From contig CAJUJR010000007.1 in assembly GCA_910586605.1 (NCBI GenBank), forward strand, positions 1-56,366: DNA of 56,366 bases. The letters are read 5' to 3'. Shown piece after piece: positions 41,709-51,774 of the stretch. Source of the DNA: an uncultured Lachnospiraceae bacterium (GTDB taxonomy: Bacteria > Bacillota > Clostridia > Lachnospirales > Lachnospiraceae). The position numbers and the translations under genes are program-made. The notes beneath the pieces were generated by a model. That model saw only the letters and a list, made by a program, of their open reading frames with translations, ran no database searches and was not told where the DNA came from. Each line of letters begins with the position of its first letter. The stretch's first letter is position 1.

Positions 41709-43829
41709 ATGATAAACGTTGGAAAATGGATTACGAAACACAAGAATATTATTTTGCTGATTACGGTAATTCTTTTGGTACCGGCAGTGATTGGGTACAT
41801 TACTACCCGTGTGAATTACGATGTTTTAAGTTATCTGCCAAAGTCGCTGGAAACGGTAGAGGGCCAGGACATTATGGTAGATGAATTTGGGATGGGCGCT
41901 TTTTCGATGATTGTGGTGGACGATATGACGATGAAGGAAGCTGCAGAGCTGGAAAAGCAAGTGGAAGCAATTGACCATGTATCAGATGTGCTTTGGTATG
42001 ATGATGTATTAGATACAAATGTACCAAAGGAGATGCTTCCGGCAGAAATCAGGGACGCCTTCTTTCATGGGGATGCTACAATGATGATTGCATTTTTTGA
42101 AGAGACGACTTCTGCAGATACAACAATGGATGCTATTGAGGAAATACGTTCTACTGTTGCAAAGAATGCATATGCGAGCGGTATGTCAGGCGTGGTTACA
42201 GATATTAAGAACCTGGCATTAGAGGAAATGCCAATATATGTCCTGGTTGCAGCAGTTTTGTGCCTGGTTGTCCTTTTGATAACAATGGATTCACTGGTAG
42301 CGCCGCTAATATTCCTTCTTACGATTGGGCTTTCTATCCTCTTTAATTTGGGAAGCAACATATTCTTAGGGGAAATTTCTTATATCACACAGGCATTGGC
42401 GGCAGTGCTTCAATTGGCGGTTACAATGGATTATTCCATTTTCCTTCTGGAGAGTTATGAAGCAAATAAGGAGAGGTTCCCGGGGGACAAAAAACGTGCG
42501 ATGGCACATGCGGTTTCCAATACATTTAAGTCCGTTTCAAGCAGTTCTGTTACAACAATTGCAGGGTTTGTGGCTTTGTGTTTTATGACATTTAAGCTGG
42601 GGATGGATATTGGGATTGTAATGTCAAAAGGTGTTATTATTGGCGTGCTTATGTGCGTAACCGTACTTCCGGCAATGATTCTTACTTTTGACAAAGCAAT
42701 TGAGAAGACAACGCATAAGCCGTTGATTCCATCACTTAATAAAGTATCAGATTTTATTATCCGGTTCCGGTATATAGCGCTTACTTTATTTGTTATTATC
42801 TTGGTTCCGGCAATTCATGGAAATAATAATTATGAAATTTATTATAACTTGGATACTTCCCTTCCAAAGGATATCCCAAGCGCCATTGCGAACGAGAAAC
42901 TGAAAGAGAATTTTGATATGAGCTCGCTCCATATGGTACTTTTGGAAGATGGGCTGACAGCAAAAGAAAAAAATGGGATGCTACAGGAGATTAAGAAAGT
43001 AGATGGGGTAAAATGGGTAATTGGCATGGATTCCCTGTTTGGCCCAAATCTTCCAGATACATTGATTCCAGAGGACGTCAGGAGCATGTTAAAGACAGAT
43101 AATTACGAATTGCAGTTTGTCTGCTCTGATTATGCTTCGGCTACGGATGAATCAAATAAACAGATTCATGCAATTGATAAGATTGTAAAAGGGTACCAGG
43201 AAGAGGGGATGGTAATTGGGGAAGCGCCTTTGATGAAGGATTTGTCAGATGTGACAAATGTGGACTTGGAGAATGTAAATATTATTTCTATGGCAGCGAT
43301 ATTCCTGATTATCCTGATTACGTTTAAATCTATTTCTATACCGGTTATTCTGGTGGCAATTATAGAATTTGCGATTGCATGTAATATGGCAGTTCCATTT
43401 TATACAAATACATCCCTGCCATTTGTTGCAAGCATAGTAATTGGCACAATTCAGTTAGGGGCAACGGTTGATTATGCGATATTGATGACAAGCCGTTACC
43501 AAAAGGAACGCGTCATACAAAAAAGGAGCAAGAAAGATGCTATCCGCATAGCGCACCAGACGTCAATAAAATCAATTTTGACAAGTGGGTTCTGTTTCTT
43601 TGCAGCTACATTTGGAGTATCCTTGTACTCCAGGATTGATATGATTGGTTCAATTTGTACCTTGCTGTCAAGGGGTTCTATTATTAGCATGGTTGTTGTA
43701 ATTGGGATTCTTCCTGCAATGCTTTGGATATTTGACGGCGTGATTATCCATACTTCCTGGGATATGATAAAAGAAAAGGTAGGCCATAGGGACAGGGAAC
43801 ATAGAAATATAACAATTGAGGAACATTAA
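41709..43829 (+). CDS. MMPL/RND family membrane transporter
   Basis: 706 residues, with two similar halves each of one helix, an extracytoplasmic loop domain and five helices (about 12 transmembrane segments). It shows MMPL/RND features (VTMDYSIFLLESYEANK and GATVDYAILMTSRYQKER, the paired D-Y segments). Family members export lipids, peptides or drugs using proton motive force. ATG 41709 with GAGGAG. It heads a three-gene operon with a secreted heptad-repeat protein and a TetR regulator. The substrate is not shown. Confidence 0.9.
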   Translation: MINVGKWITKHKNIILLITVILLVPAVIGYITTRVNYDVLSYLPKSLETVEGQDIMVDEFGMGAFSMIVVDDMTMKEAAELEKQVEAIDHVSDVLWYDDVLDTNVPKEMLPAEIRDAFFHGDATMMIAFFEETTSADTTMDAIEEIRSTVAKNAYASGMSGVVTDIKNLALEEMPIYVLVAAVLCLVVLLITMDSLVAPLIFLLTIGLSILFNLGSNIFLGEISYITQALAAVLQLAVTMDYSIFLLESYEANKERFPGDKKRAMAHAVSNTFKSVSSSSVTTIAGFVALCFMTFKLGMDIGIVMSKGVIIGVLMCVTVLPAMILTFDKAIEKTTHKPLIPSLNKVSDFIIRFRYIALTLFVIILVPAIHGNNNYEIYYNLDTSLPKDIPSAIANEKLKENFDMSSLHMVLLEDGLTAKEKNGMLQEIKKVDGVKWVIGMDSLFGPNLPDTLIPEDVRSMLKTDNYELQFVCSDYASATDESNKQIHAIDKIVKGYQEEGMVIGEAPLMKDLSDVTNVDLENVNIISMAAIFLIILITFKSISIPVILVAIIEFAIACNMAVPFYTNTSLPFVASIVIGTIQLGATVDYAILMTSRYQKERVIQKRSKKDAIRIAHQTSIKSILTSGFCFFAATFGVSLYSRIDMIGSICTLLSRGSIISMVVVIGILPAMLWIFDGVIIHTSWDMIKEKVGHRDREHRNITIEEH

Positions 43830-43861
43830 TAGATTTTGTGTTTAGAATGGAGGATTTTATT

Positions 43862-46213
43862 ATGAGAAAGAGTAAAAAGAAAATCGCGGCAGTTGGAATT
43901 ACTTGTTTATTGGCTTCTGGGCTTCTTTTAGGCAGCGTGGAATATGCATCCCATACATTTGCAGCGGCAAAGACAGCAGAATCTGGCGTTAAGCCTGTTA
44001 ATAAGAATACAAAAGTAAATGATAACGAAAAGAGGGCGGCGTCTGGTGTGTCAAAAGAAGAGTCGGTTTATGTTACCCTGGATGCCTCTGGAAAGAAGCA
44101 AAGTGTAATTGTCTCTGACTGGTTGAAAAATTCCGGCGTCAATGGTACACTAAAAGACGTATCCAACTTAAAAGATATACAGAATACAAAAGGGGAGGAA
44201 ACATTTGCACAAGATGGGGATGTGATTTCCTGGGATGCGAAAGACCAGGACATCTATTACCAGGGGACAACAGAAGAAGCCCTTCCGGTCGGGATGGAAA
44301 TCACTTATAAACTGGATGGGAAAGAAATCGCCCCTAAAGAGCTTGCAGGAAAGAGCGGTAAGCTGGAGATGGTTATCCACTATACAAATTCTTCCAAGGA
44401 AACCGTAAAGGTGGCAGGGGAGGAAAAAGAGGTATATACTCCATTTTTAATGGCAACAGGGATGATTCTGCCAGTTGAGAAATTTACTAATGTTTCAGTA
44501 GATCATGGGGATGTATTATCAGAGGGGGACAATGATATTTTGATGGCGTATGGTATGCCAGGATTGAAAGAAAGTTTAAAGCTGGAGGAACTGGATTTTG
44601 GTCACGAGGTAGATGTAGATTTAGGAAAAATAACAGAAAAGATGACGGATACAGTTACAATTACTGCTGATGTCAAAGAATTTGAGCTGGGGCAGACTTA
44701 TACAGTTGCAACGGCAAGTATTTTTAAAGATTTAGATTTTGGAAATATTTCCGGAAGCGATGAGCTGGATGATAAGATGGAAGAGCTCCAAGATGCCGCA
44801 GGAGAGCTTGTGGATGGTTCTGGCCAAATTCAGGAGAATTTAGATGAATTAAATGAAAAGTTTGGTGAGTATTCTGATGCGATTGATACATTAGATGAAA
44901 GCGTGGAAACACTTGATGACGGAAGCCGTAAAATTAATGAAGCAACAAAGAAATATACAAATTCTACGGATAAATTATTAGGCGCTGTCAATACTTATAC
45001 AGATGGAGCAAAGACTTTCGCGAAAAGTACAAAGACCTATAGCCAGGGAACAAAGAAGCTGGTAGATGGTGTTGGGCAGCTTTTTGACGCATCCTCCTCT
45101 TTCCCAAAATCTTATGAGGAGTTCCATCAGCAGTTAGATGCCTATACAACAGGGGTAAATACGCTTCTTTCAAAAGAGAATATGAATGGCCTTTCCAATG
45201 CAGCTTCAACCCTAAAAAGTGGTGTAGAAACGGTAGACCAAGGGCTGAAAAAGGTTCAGGCTGGCGTGCAGGATATCCATCAGGGCGCCAGTGCGCTAGA
45301 TGCACAAAAAGAAAATGCAGATAGCTGCATCCAGGCAATGAAGATGATGCAGAAGCAGTATGAAGCAATGGCAGCTTCTGAATCAGATGCAGCAAAAAAA
45401 GCACAGTACCAGCAGCTTGCAAAAGCGGCAGAAGGTTCTGCAGAATATATGCAGGGGGCGCAGAAGCTTGCATCTTCCATTGCTGCCAGTACAAATGGAA
45501 AGGCAGATGGCTCTTTGGACGGAGATGGTTCACAGGATTTGGCAGCAGCGCTTTCACAGCTAGAAGCAGCAACAAATACAGAGTCAGAAGGGCAGAACCT
45601 TTATACAGGGCTTGAACAGTTAAGCCAGAGTGCAAACGCTATTTCAGAAAATGCGCAGAAACTCCGTAGTTCAAAAGAGCCTCTCATGGAAGCCAGTACA
45701 ACAATTCATGGAAGCATTGCAACAATTGTATCCAAATTGGATGAGGTATATAAAAGCGGCAAGCTGATTACAGCAAATAATAAGAAGTTAGAAAAAGCGG
45801 CAGGCTCTATTTCTTCCAATGCAGGTTTAATCCAGGCAAACGGTGAGAAACTGACGGATACCAGCAGTACATTCCGTGATGCGACAAAGACGCTTGCAGA
45901 TGGAACCGGGAAGCTTGTAAATGGAGTGCAGGCTCTTGTGGGTTCTACAGGAGATGTATCCGATGGGATTGGCAAACTTGCAGATGGCGCAGTAGACCTT
46001 TATGATGGCATGAAGACATTCCAGAAAGATGGGACGGATAAATTGGCTGATACAGTGAATGGGTTGTTTGATGGCGGAAGTGATTTGGAAAATGGAGTAA
46101 AAGCAGTGGATAAGGCGGCGAAGAAGTATAAATGCTTTTCAGGGATTACAGATGGAATGGAAGGGAAAGTAAAATTTGTTTTAACAACACAAGCAGTGAA
46201 AACAGAAGATTAA
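43862..46213 (+). CDS. Secreted heptad-repeat protein (YhgE-like periplasmic domain)
   Basis: 783 residues from ATG 43862 with ATGGAGGA upstream. The signal peptide or N-terminal anchor is at about 1-35 (KIAAVGITCLLASGLLLGSV). A beta-type domain (about 75-290) follows. A long helical region holds repeated L-x-x-G heptads (LVDGVGQL, LADGTGKLVNGVQAL, VSDGIGKLADGAVDLYDGM), like the X-X-X-Leu-X-X-Gly repeats of YhgE/Pip. There are no C-terminal membrane helices, so unlike YhgE it is not itself a permease. It probably forms an extracytoplasmic coiled-coil partner of the MMPL transporter directly upstream. It is rich in Lys, Gln and Ala. Confidence 0.8.
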   Translation: MRKSKKKIAAVGITCLLASGLLLGSVEYASHTFAAAKTAESGVKPVNKNTKVNDNEKRAASGVSKEESVYVTLDASGKKQSVIVSDWLKNSGVNGTLKDVSNLKDIQNTKGEETFAQDGDVISWDAKDQDIYYQGTTEEALPVGMEITYKLDGKEIAPKELAGKSGKLEMVIHYTNSSKETVKVAGEEKEVYTPFLMATGMILPVEKFTNVSVDHGDVLSEGDNDILMAYGMPGLKESLKLEELDFGHEVDVDLGKITEKMTDTVTITADVKEFELGQTYTVATASIFKDLDFGNISGSDELDDKMEELQDAAGELVDGSGQIQENLDELNEKFGEYSDAIDTLDESVETLDDGSRKINEATKKYTNSTDKLLGAVNTYTDGAKTFAKSTKTYSQGTKKLVDGVGQLFDASSSFPKSYEEFHQQLDAYTTGVNTLLSKENMNGLSNAASTLKSGVETVDQGLKKVQAGVQDIHQGASALDAQKENADSCIQAMKMMQKQYEAMAASESDAAKKAQYQQLAKAAEGSAEYMQGAQKLASSIAASTNGKADGSLDGDGSQDLAAALSQLEAATNTESEGQNLYTGLEQLSQSANAISENAQKLRSSKEPLMEASTTIHGSIATIVSKLDEVYKSGKLITANNKKLEKAAGSISSNAGLIQANGEKLTDTSSTFRDATKTLADGTGKLVNGVQALVGSTGDVSDGIGKLADGAVDLYDGMKTFQKDGTDKLADTVNGLFDGGSDLENGVKAVDKAAKKYKCFSGITDGMEGKVKFVLTTQAVKTED

Positions 46214-46225
46214 AGGAGCAATATT

Positions 46226-46849
46226 TTGGGCAAAATAGATGATAAAAAAAAGCAGAAAAAGGCCGCCCTGCTAAAGGCGGCATATCAGCTTTATACCGTG
46301 AAAGGGATTGACAACACATCTGTTTCTGAAATTGCCGAAACAGCAAATATGGCAAAAGGGACATTTTACCTGTATTTTAAGGATAAATATGAGGTAAGGG
46401 ACAGCCTTGTTGCCTCCCAGGCAAATATGGTATTTGAGCGTGCCAGCCATCAGTTGGACTATTTGTTGTCAGAGCAGATGCCGGATTCAGCGGAAGACCT
46501 TATAATTATGTTGGTTGATACAGTGATTGACCAGTTAAACAACAGTCCGAACCTGCTTCGTTTTATTTCAAAAAATTTAAGCTGGGGTGTCTTTTCTAAT
46601 CTCCAGATTGCAGATTTGGATAACCGCAACTGTATGGATATTTTTGATTCTTTGCTTGAGGAATCAGGAAAAGAGTACCGACAGAAAGAATTAATGATCT
46701 TTATGATTGTAGAACTGGTAAATGCGACATGCTACAATGTTATTTTAAACCATGTCCCAGTAGAGCTTGATGAATTAAAGCCAGAGCTGTACGAAACTAT
46801 ACGCAATATCCTTTATCAGTTTGAAGTAAAGGAGGCCATCCCTGTATAA
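46226..46849 (+). CDS. TetR family transcriptional regulator
   Basis: 207 residues. The N-terminal TetR helix-turn-helix (VSEIAETANMAKGTFYLYFKD) spans about 25-62, with a helical ligand-binding domain after it. TTG start at 46226 with AAAGGAGC upstream, 12 bases after the previous gene. It is the last gene of the operon it most likely represses through the palindromes at 41627 and 41671. The inducer is unknown. Confidence 0.9.
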   Translation: MGKIDDKKKQKKAALLKAAYQLYTVKGIDNTSVSEIAETANMAKGTFYLYFKDKYEVRDSLVASQANMVFERASHQLDYLLSEQMPDSAEDLIIMLVDTVIDQLNNSPNLLRFISKNLSWGVFSNLQIADLDNRNCMDIFDSLLEESGKEYRQKELMIFMIVELVNATCYNVILNHVPVELDELKPELYETIRNILYQFEVKEAIPV

Positions 46850-46866
46850 GGGGTGGCTTTTTTCTT
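46835..46866 (+). terminator. Terminator overlapping the tetR 3' end
   Basis: GCCATCCC and GGGGTGGC flank a short loop and are followed by TTTTTT. The stop codon of tetR lies in the loop. Confidence 0.8.
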
Positions 46867-46929
46867 GGGTTTAGGGTATGATGGATGCATTTAGTGAAGC
46901 CTGGTTGTAGATAGAAGAGGGGGAAGCAG

Positions 46930-47622
46930 ATGAAACAGATATTATTGGTAGAAGATGATTTAAGCCTTGTTACAGGCTTGTCGTTTGCAATAAAGAAAGA
47001 GGGATATGGAATTGAGGTTGCCCGTACAAGCTCAGAAGCTGATAAGCTATGGGCAGATGGGAAATATGATTTGGTGATTTTGGATGTATCTCTTCCTGAT
47101 GGTTCTGGTTTTGGGCTGTGCAGGAAAATACGCTGTAATTCCAAAGTACCAATCCTTTTTTTGACTGCTGCTGATGAAGAAACGGATATTATTATGGGGC
47201 TGGATATTGGAGGCGACGATTATATTACAAAGCCTTTCAAGCTTGCCATATTGTTATCAAGGATAAATGCCCTGCTCCGTAGGAGCAGTAATTTCAGTGG
47301 GTTGGAAACAGAATTATCATCTGGTGGGATCAGGGTGCAGCTATTAAAAAATTTAGTATTTAAGAATGGCGAGCCGATAGAATTAACAGCAGGGGAATAT
47401 AAGCTGCTTTGCCTTTTTATGGAAAACCCAGATATTGTGCTTTCCCCCGAACGGATTTTAAGCAGTTTATGGGACTGCAATGAAAATTATGTAGACAGTA
47501 ATACATTAACTGTATATATCCGGAGGCTGCGCAAAAAAATTGAAGACAATCCTGCAATGCCTGAAAGGATTATAACGGTTCGGCGGATGGGATATAAATG
47601 GAATACGGAAGGTGGAATATGA
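46930..47622 (+). CDS. OmpR family response regulator
   Basis: 230 residues. The receiver domain has acidic pocket residues D9/D10, phosphoacceptor D52 (VILDVSLPDG), Thr near 80 and Lys near 102 (KPFKLAI). The C-terminal winged helix spans about 130-228 (YVDSNTLTVYIRRLRKKIED). ATG 46930 after AGAGGGGGAAG. The TGA overlaps the kinase start (ATGA). It controls an adjacent ABC transporter in the manner of BceR-type systems, by position. Confidence 0.93.
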   Translation: MKQILLVEDDLSLVTGLSFAIKKEGYGIEVARTSSEADKLWADGKYDLVILDVSLPDGSGFGLCRKIRCNSKVPILFLTAADEETDIIMGLDIGGDDYITKPFKLAILLSRINALLRRSSNFSGLETELSSGGIRVQLLKNLVFKNGEPIELTAGEYKLLCLFMENPDIVLSPERILSSLWDCNENYVDSNTLTVYIRRLRKKIEDNPAMPERIITVRRMGYKWNTEGGI

Positions 47623-48665
47623 AATTATTAGCAGACCGGGCGGCATACGTCCTTTTTTGTAAAATATTGTTTTTTACTGTGGCTTTTGGCATGGTTTCTG
47701 CAGGGCTTCTTTTCTTTTTGCCAGGAAAAGCAGCCATCTGTATAGTAATAAGCGCATTGTGTATGGTTTTGTGCATTATGGCAGGCTGTTATCAGTATCT
47801 TTTGGAACAGAGTAAAAGGATAGAAAATGCTGCTGCACAGGTTACAGACTATATATCGGGAAAGAAAGATGCCCGCATTGAATGTGACGAGGAAGGTTCC
47901 CTCTACCTTTTATTTCATAGGGTTAATATGCTGGCATCTATATTGGATGCCCGTGCTAAGAGGGAGGAAAAAGCGAGGGAGTTTTTGAAAAATATAATTT
48001 CTGATATTTCCCATCAATTAAAAACACCGCTTGCCGCCCTGAATATCTATAATGCGATTTTGCAGGAAGAAGCAGGGGATTCTGCGACAGTACAGGAGTT
48101 TACAGAACTGTCTGAACAGGAGCTTGATAGGATTAACACATTGGTACAGAATCTTATAAAGCTTGCAAGGTTGGATGCGGGCGCTGTTGTATTTGATATG
48201 GCAGAAGAAAATGTACTTGAAATGATGGAGGAGGCCAAGAAGAAGTTTTCGTTCCGTGCGATGCAGGAGCACAAGGAAATTAGCCTGGCAGGTGACAGCA
48301 GGGTTTTGCTGTCTTGTGACAGGGGGTGGCTGGTGGAAGCAATTGGAAATCTTGTAAAAAATGCGCTTGACCATACAGATGCAGGAGGCCAGGTTCAAAT
48401 AAAATGGAAGCATTTTTCGTCGATAGTCCAGATTGTGGTAGAAGATAATGGAGCTGGGATACATCCAGAGGATTTGCATCATATTTTTAAGAGGTTTTAC
48501 CGCAGCCGTTTTTCTAAAGATATCCAAGGGGCGGGGCTTGGCCTTCCGCTTGTAAAAGCAGTGGCCGAGGCGCACAATGGCACAATTGAAGTTAACAGCA
48601 ATTTGGAGAAAGGAACTGTTTTTATCATTAATTTTCTGATTGATTCCTACAAAATTGTAGGCTGA
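47619..48665 (+). CDS. Membrane sensor histidine kinase with minimal extracellular loop
   Basis: 348 residues from ATG 47619 with GGTGGA; the longer frame from 47598 is rejected. Two N-terminal transmembrane helices (about 14-34 and 38-60) are joined by only a few residues, so it lacks a sensor domain. The phosphorylated His is in SDISHQLKTPLAAL (near 130), the N-box is NLVKNALDHT, and the G-boxes are VEDNGAGI and GAGLGLPLVKA. Such intramembrane-sensing kinases usually sense through a partner ABC permease, and one follows. Confidence 0.9.
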   Translation: MKLLADRAAYVLFCKILFFTVAFGMVSAGLLFFLPGKAAICIVISALCMVLCIMAGCYQYLLEQSKRIENAAAQVTDYISGKKDARIECDEEGSLYLLFHRVNMLASILDARAKREEKAREFLKNIISDISHQLKTPLAALNIYNAILQEEAGDSATVQEFTELSEQELDRINTLVQNLIKLARLDAGAVVFDMAEENVLEMMEEAKKKFSFRAMQEHKEISLAGDSRVLLSCDRGWLVEAIGNLVKNALDHTDAGGQVQIKWKHFSSIVQIVVEDNGAGIHPEDLHHIFKRFYRSRFSKDIQGAGLGLPLVKAVAEAHNGTIEVNSNLEKGTVFIINFLIDSYKIVG

Positions 48666-48702
48666 AATTCATCTTGCTGTAGGGTAGATATGTTATATTT
48701 AA

Positions 48703-48760
48703 TACCGTTACAGAAAGGAATACGTTTTAATATTCCTTTGGTAACGGTAATTATTTTTTG
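48703..48760 (+). terminator. Hairpin with T-run between kinase and ABC genes
   Basis: The arm 48703-48722 (TACCGTTACAGAAAGGAATA) pairs almost fully with 48731-48749 and is followed by ATTATTTTTTG. It can terminate or attenuate transcription before the transporter genes. Confidence 0.65.
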
Positions 48761-48779
48761 TGAAAGAGGTGTATATCAT

Positions 48780-49475
48780 ATGGATTTATTAGAAGTCAAG
48801 TCAATTTCTAAAACTTATGGCAGTGGGGAGGCTGCTGTCCATGCGTTGAAAGAGGTGAGTTTTTCTGTGCCAAAGGGCGAGTTTGTGGCTGTGGTTGGAG
48901 AATCAGGTTCTGGGAAAAGTACGCTCTTAAATATGATGGGGGCACTGGATACGGCTACTTCTGGCAGGGTTTTTATTGACGGGAAGGATATTTTTGCAAT
49001 GGATGACAGTAAGCTTACTGTATTCCGGCGTAGGAATATAGGGTTTATATTCCAGGCATTTAACCTGATACCAGAGTTAAATGTGGAGCAGAATATAATG
49101 TTCCCTGTCTTGTTGGATTACCAGAAACCAGATAAGAGATATTTAGAAGAATTGCTTTCGGTGCTTAACCTAAAGGAGCGCCGCTATCATTTGCCAGGGC
49201 AGTTGTCTGGCGGGCAGCAGCAGAGGGTGGCGATTGGGCGCGCTTTAATGACGCACCCCTCCCTGATTCTGGCAGATGAGCCGACGGGGAATCTCGATTC
49301 CAAAAACAGCAGTGAGGTAATTACTTTATTAAAAGAAACTTCTAGGATATATGAACAGACAATTATAATGATTACACATAACCAAAGCATTGCCCAGAGT
49401 GCAGACAGAATCTTATCCGTTTCAGATGGAGTAATTACAGATTTGGGAGGTGCAGCAAATGAAAAGTTATCTTAG
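48780..49475 (+). CDS. ABC transporter ATPase (MacB/BceA/LolD-like)
   Basis: 231 residues from ATG 48780 with AAAGAGG upstream; a longer frame from 48690 would cross the hairpin. Walker A GESGSGKST near 39, Q-loop, signature LSGGQQQRVAIGRAL near 140, Walker B LILADEP and H-loop MITHN. It energises the FtsX-type permease encoded next, whose start overlaps by 17 bases. By context (two-component system upstream) it is likely an antimicrobial peptide or envelope-stress transporter. Confidence 0.93.
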   Translation: MDLLEVKSISKTYGSGEAAVHALKEVSFSVPKGEFVAVVGESGSGKSTLLNMMGALDTATSGRVFIDGKDIFAMDDSKLTVFRRRNIGFIFQAFNLIPELNVEQNIMFPVLLDYQKPDKRYLEELLSVLNLKERRYHLPGQLSGGQQQRVAIGRALMTHPSLILADEPTGNLDSKNSSEVITLLKETSRIYEQTIIMITHNQSIAQSADRILSVSDGVITDLGGAANEKLS

Positions 49476-51774
49476 CTTGATCCCGGTTTCCGCAAAAATA
49501 CATAGGCGGAAGAACCGGATGACGCTTTTTTGCATTATTATATCTGTCTTTTTAGTGACTGCCGTATTTAGTATGGCAGATATGGGATATCGGATGGAAA
49601 AGGAGAATTTGGTAAAAAAGCATGGGAACTGGTCAGTATGCCTATATCATATGAAGCAAGAGGATGCAGAATTGATTGGCTTGCAGGCAAATGTTAGCAG
49701 CACAGCATGGTATAGCGTGATAAACAGTGAAATAGATGAATCCTACTACTTAAATGATAAAATGGCAATTTTATATGGAGTGGAGAAGGGGTATCTTGAA
49801 GAGATGGTGAATTACCAAGTAGAGGGGGATTTTCCAGGAAATAATTCAGAAATTATGCTGACTCAAAATGCAAAAGAGGTTTTAGAAGTGGGCATAGGGG
49901 ATAAGGTTACAGTGAGTACGCCTTCCGGGGAGATAGGGTATACTGTATCAGGTTTTTGTGAAGACGACGGAAGCGCCTTGCTTGCTGATGCAATTGGTGT
50001 CTATATGGGCCAGGCAGCATTTAATAATATTTGTACGATAAATAATAGGAAAGAAAATCCGAAATATTATATCCGTTTCCAAAAGGGGATTCATGTTAGG
50101 GAAGCAATTACAGAGATTAAGGGAAAGTATCATTTAAAAGATAAAGACGTAGAGGAAAACAAAGGCGTCCTAGGGATGGAAGGCTATGGGGGCAGCGCCA
50201 TGTTTTCTAGCCTTTATGCAGTTGCTGCAATTTTGTTTGTATTGATTTTACTGGCTGGCGTTTTTATGATTGCGGGCAGTTTAAACAGTGATATTGCAGA
50301 ACGTTCCAGGTTCTTTGGCATGATGCGCTGCATTGGGGCGAGCAGGAAGCAGATTCGATGCTTTGTGCGGCTGGAAGCGCTGAATTGGTGTAAAATTGCA
50401 GTTCCTGTGGGGATAATCCCTGGCATTGTGGTAACATGGGGGCTTTGCGCTGTAATGCGGCTAGTCAGTGCAGAATTTTCGGAAATACCTGTTTTTGGAA
50501 TTAGCATTATTGGTATTATCTTTGGCATGGTTGTTGGAATCCTTACTGTGCTGCTTGCGGCGCAGTCTCCGGCAAAACGGGCGTCAAAAGTATCACCTGC
50601 AGCGGCTGTATCAGGAAATTCAGGGAATATGGAAAAGGTACGCCATGCAGCGGACGTGCGTTTTTCAAAAGTAGAAACAGCGTTAGGAATCCACCATGCA
50701 GTGTCTGCAAAGAAAAACCTGATTCTTATGGTTTGTTCGTTTGCACTTAGCATTGTTATGTTTCTTAGCTTTTCGGCAATTTTGGATTTTGCAAAAAGCC
50801 TGCTGCCGTCAATCCGCCCCTATGAACCTGATTTTGTAGTGGTTGCAAATGGTAAGCCTATGATAGGGAAAGATTTTATAGAGGAAGTTGGCAGGCAGGA
50901 CGGGATAAAGCGTGTATATGGGAATATGTGCAGTTCCAAAGTCCCAGTAGAATCGGATAAAAAGATAGGGAAAGCTAGGATTGTTTCTTATGATGAATAT
51001 ATGCTGCAGTGTGCGGGAGATGAAATAATAAGTGGTGATATTTCAAAAGTGCGCACAAGTAAAGGGCATGTTATGACTATTTTCAATAAAAATAACCCTC
51101 TGGAGGTTGGCGATAAGGTACGCCTGGAGGGAAAAGAAGTAGAGGTTGCGGCTGTTTTGTCAGAAGGGCTTTTTGCAGATGAAGTGACACTGATTGGCAC
51201 AGAGGACACATTTACCTGGTTAACAGGGGAAAACCAATATAGTATAGTTCAGGTTCAGTTTCAAAAGGATGTGGCGGCAAAAGATATCAGGGCGTTACGC
51301 AATTTGGCAGATGGGAAATATGCAGTGACTGACCAGCGTCAGATAAACCAGGAGTCAAACGCAACCTTCTGGATGGTAAGGCTTCTGGTTTATGGTTTTC
51401 TGCTTATTGTAGCAATGATTACTGTTTTTTATATTATTAACAGTATTTCAATGAATGTATCTGCCCGGATAAAGCAGTATGGTGCAATGCGTGCGATTGG
51501 CATGAGTATGCAGCAGCTTACAAAAATGATAGCAGCGGAAGCATTAACCTATGCTGTCTGCGGGTGTGCTGTTGGGTGTATTGCCGGCCTGCCGCTGCAT
51601 TACCTGATTATCCATAAGCTTGTAACAAAATATAGCGGCGTTTCATGGAATATACCAGTTGTAGCGATTGCAGTAATTCTACTGATTGTGTCTGCTTCGG
51701 CAGTTGTGGCAGTCTGTGTTCCGGCAAAGAGGATGAAGAAAATGGAAATTGTTGATACAATTAATGAGTTGTAG
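49459..51774 (+). CDS. FtsX-type ABC transporter permease, duplicated
   Basis: 771 residues from ATG 49459 with GGGAGG 8 bases upstream. An N-terminal helix (about 22-42) and large extracytoplasmic domain are followed by three FtsX helices (about 255-380). A second copy follows with a helix near 425, another extracytoplasmic domain (about 450-630) and three C-terminal helices (about 650-765). This 8-helix two-domain form is typical of lantibiotic/lipoprotein-type ABC permeases rather than the 10-helix BceB. The SARIKQYGAMRAIGMS segment before the last helices is an FtsX coupling motif. Confidence 0.9.
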   Translation: MKSYLSLIPVSAKIHRRKNRMTLFCIIISVFLVTAVFSMADMGYRMEKENLVKKHGNWSVCLYHMKQEDAELIGLQANVSSTAWYSVINSEIDESYYLNDKMAILYGVEKGYLEEMVNYQVEGDFPGNNSEIMLTQNAKEVLEVGIGDKVTVSTPSGEIGYTVSGFCEDDGSALLADAIGVYMGQAAFNNICTINNRKENPKYYIRFQKGIHVREAITEIKGKYHLKDKDVEENKGVLGMEGYGGSAMFSSLYAVAAILFVLILLAGVFMIAGSLNSDIAERSRFFGMMRCIGASRKQIRCFVRLEALNWCKIAVPVGIIPGIVVTWGLCAVMRLVSAEFSEIPVFGISIIGIIFGMVVGILTVLLAAQSPAKRASKVSPAAAVSGNSGNMEKVRHAADVRFSKVETALGIHHAVSAKKNLILMVCSFALSIVMFLSFSAILDFAKSLLPSIRPYEPDFVVVANGKPMIGKDFIEEVGRQDGIKRVYGNMCSSKVPVESDKKIGKARIVSYDEYMLQCAGDEIISGDISKVRTSKGHVMTIFNKNNPLEVGDKVRLEGKEVEVAAVLSEGLFADEVTLIGTEDTFTWLTGENQYSIVQVQFQKDVAAKDIRALRNLADGKYAVTDQRQINQESNATFWMVRLLVYGFLLIVAMITVFYIINSISMNVSARIKQYGAMRAIGMSMQQLTKMIAAEALTYAVCGCAVGCIAGLPLHYLIIHKLVTKYSGVSWNIPVVAIAVILLIVSASAVVAVCVPAKRMKKMEIVDTINEL

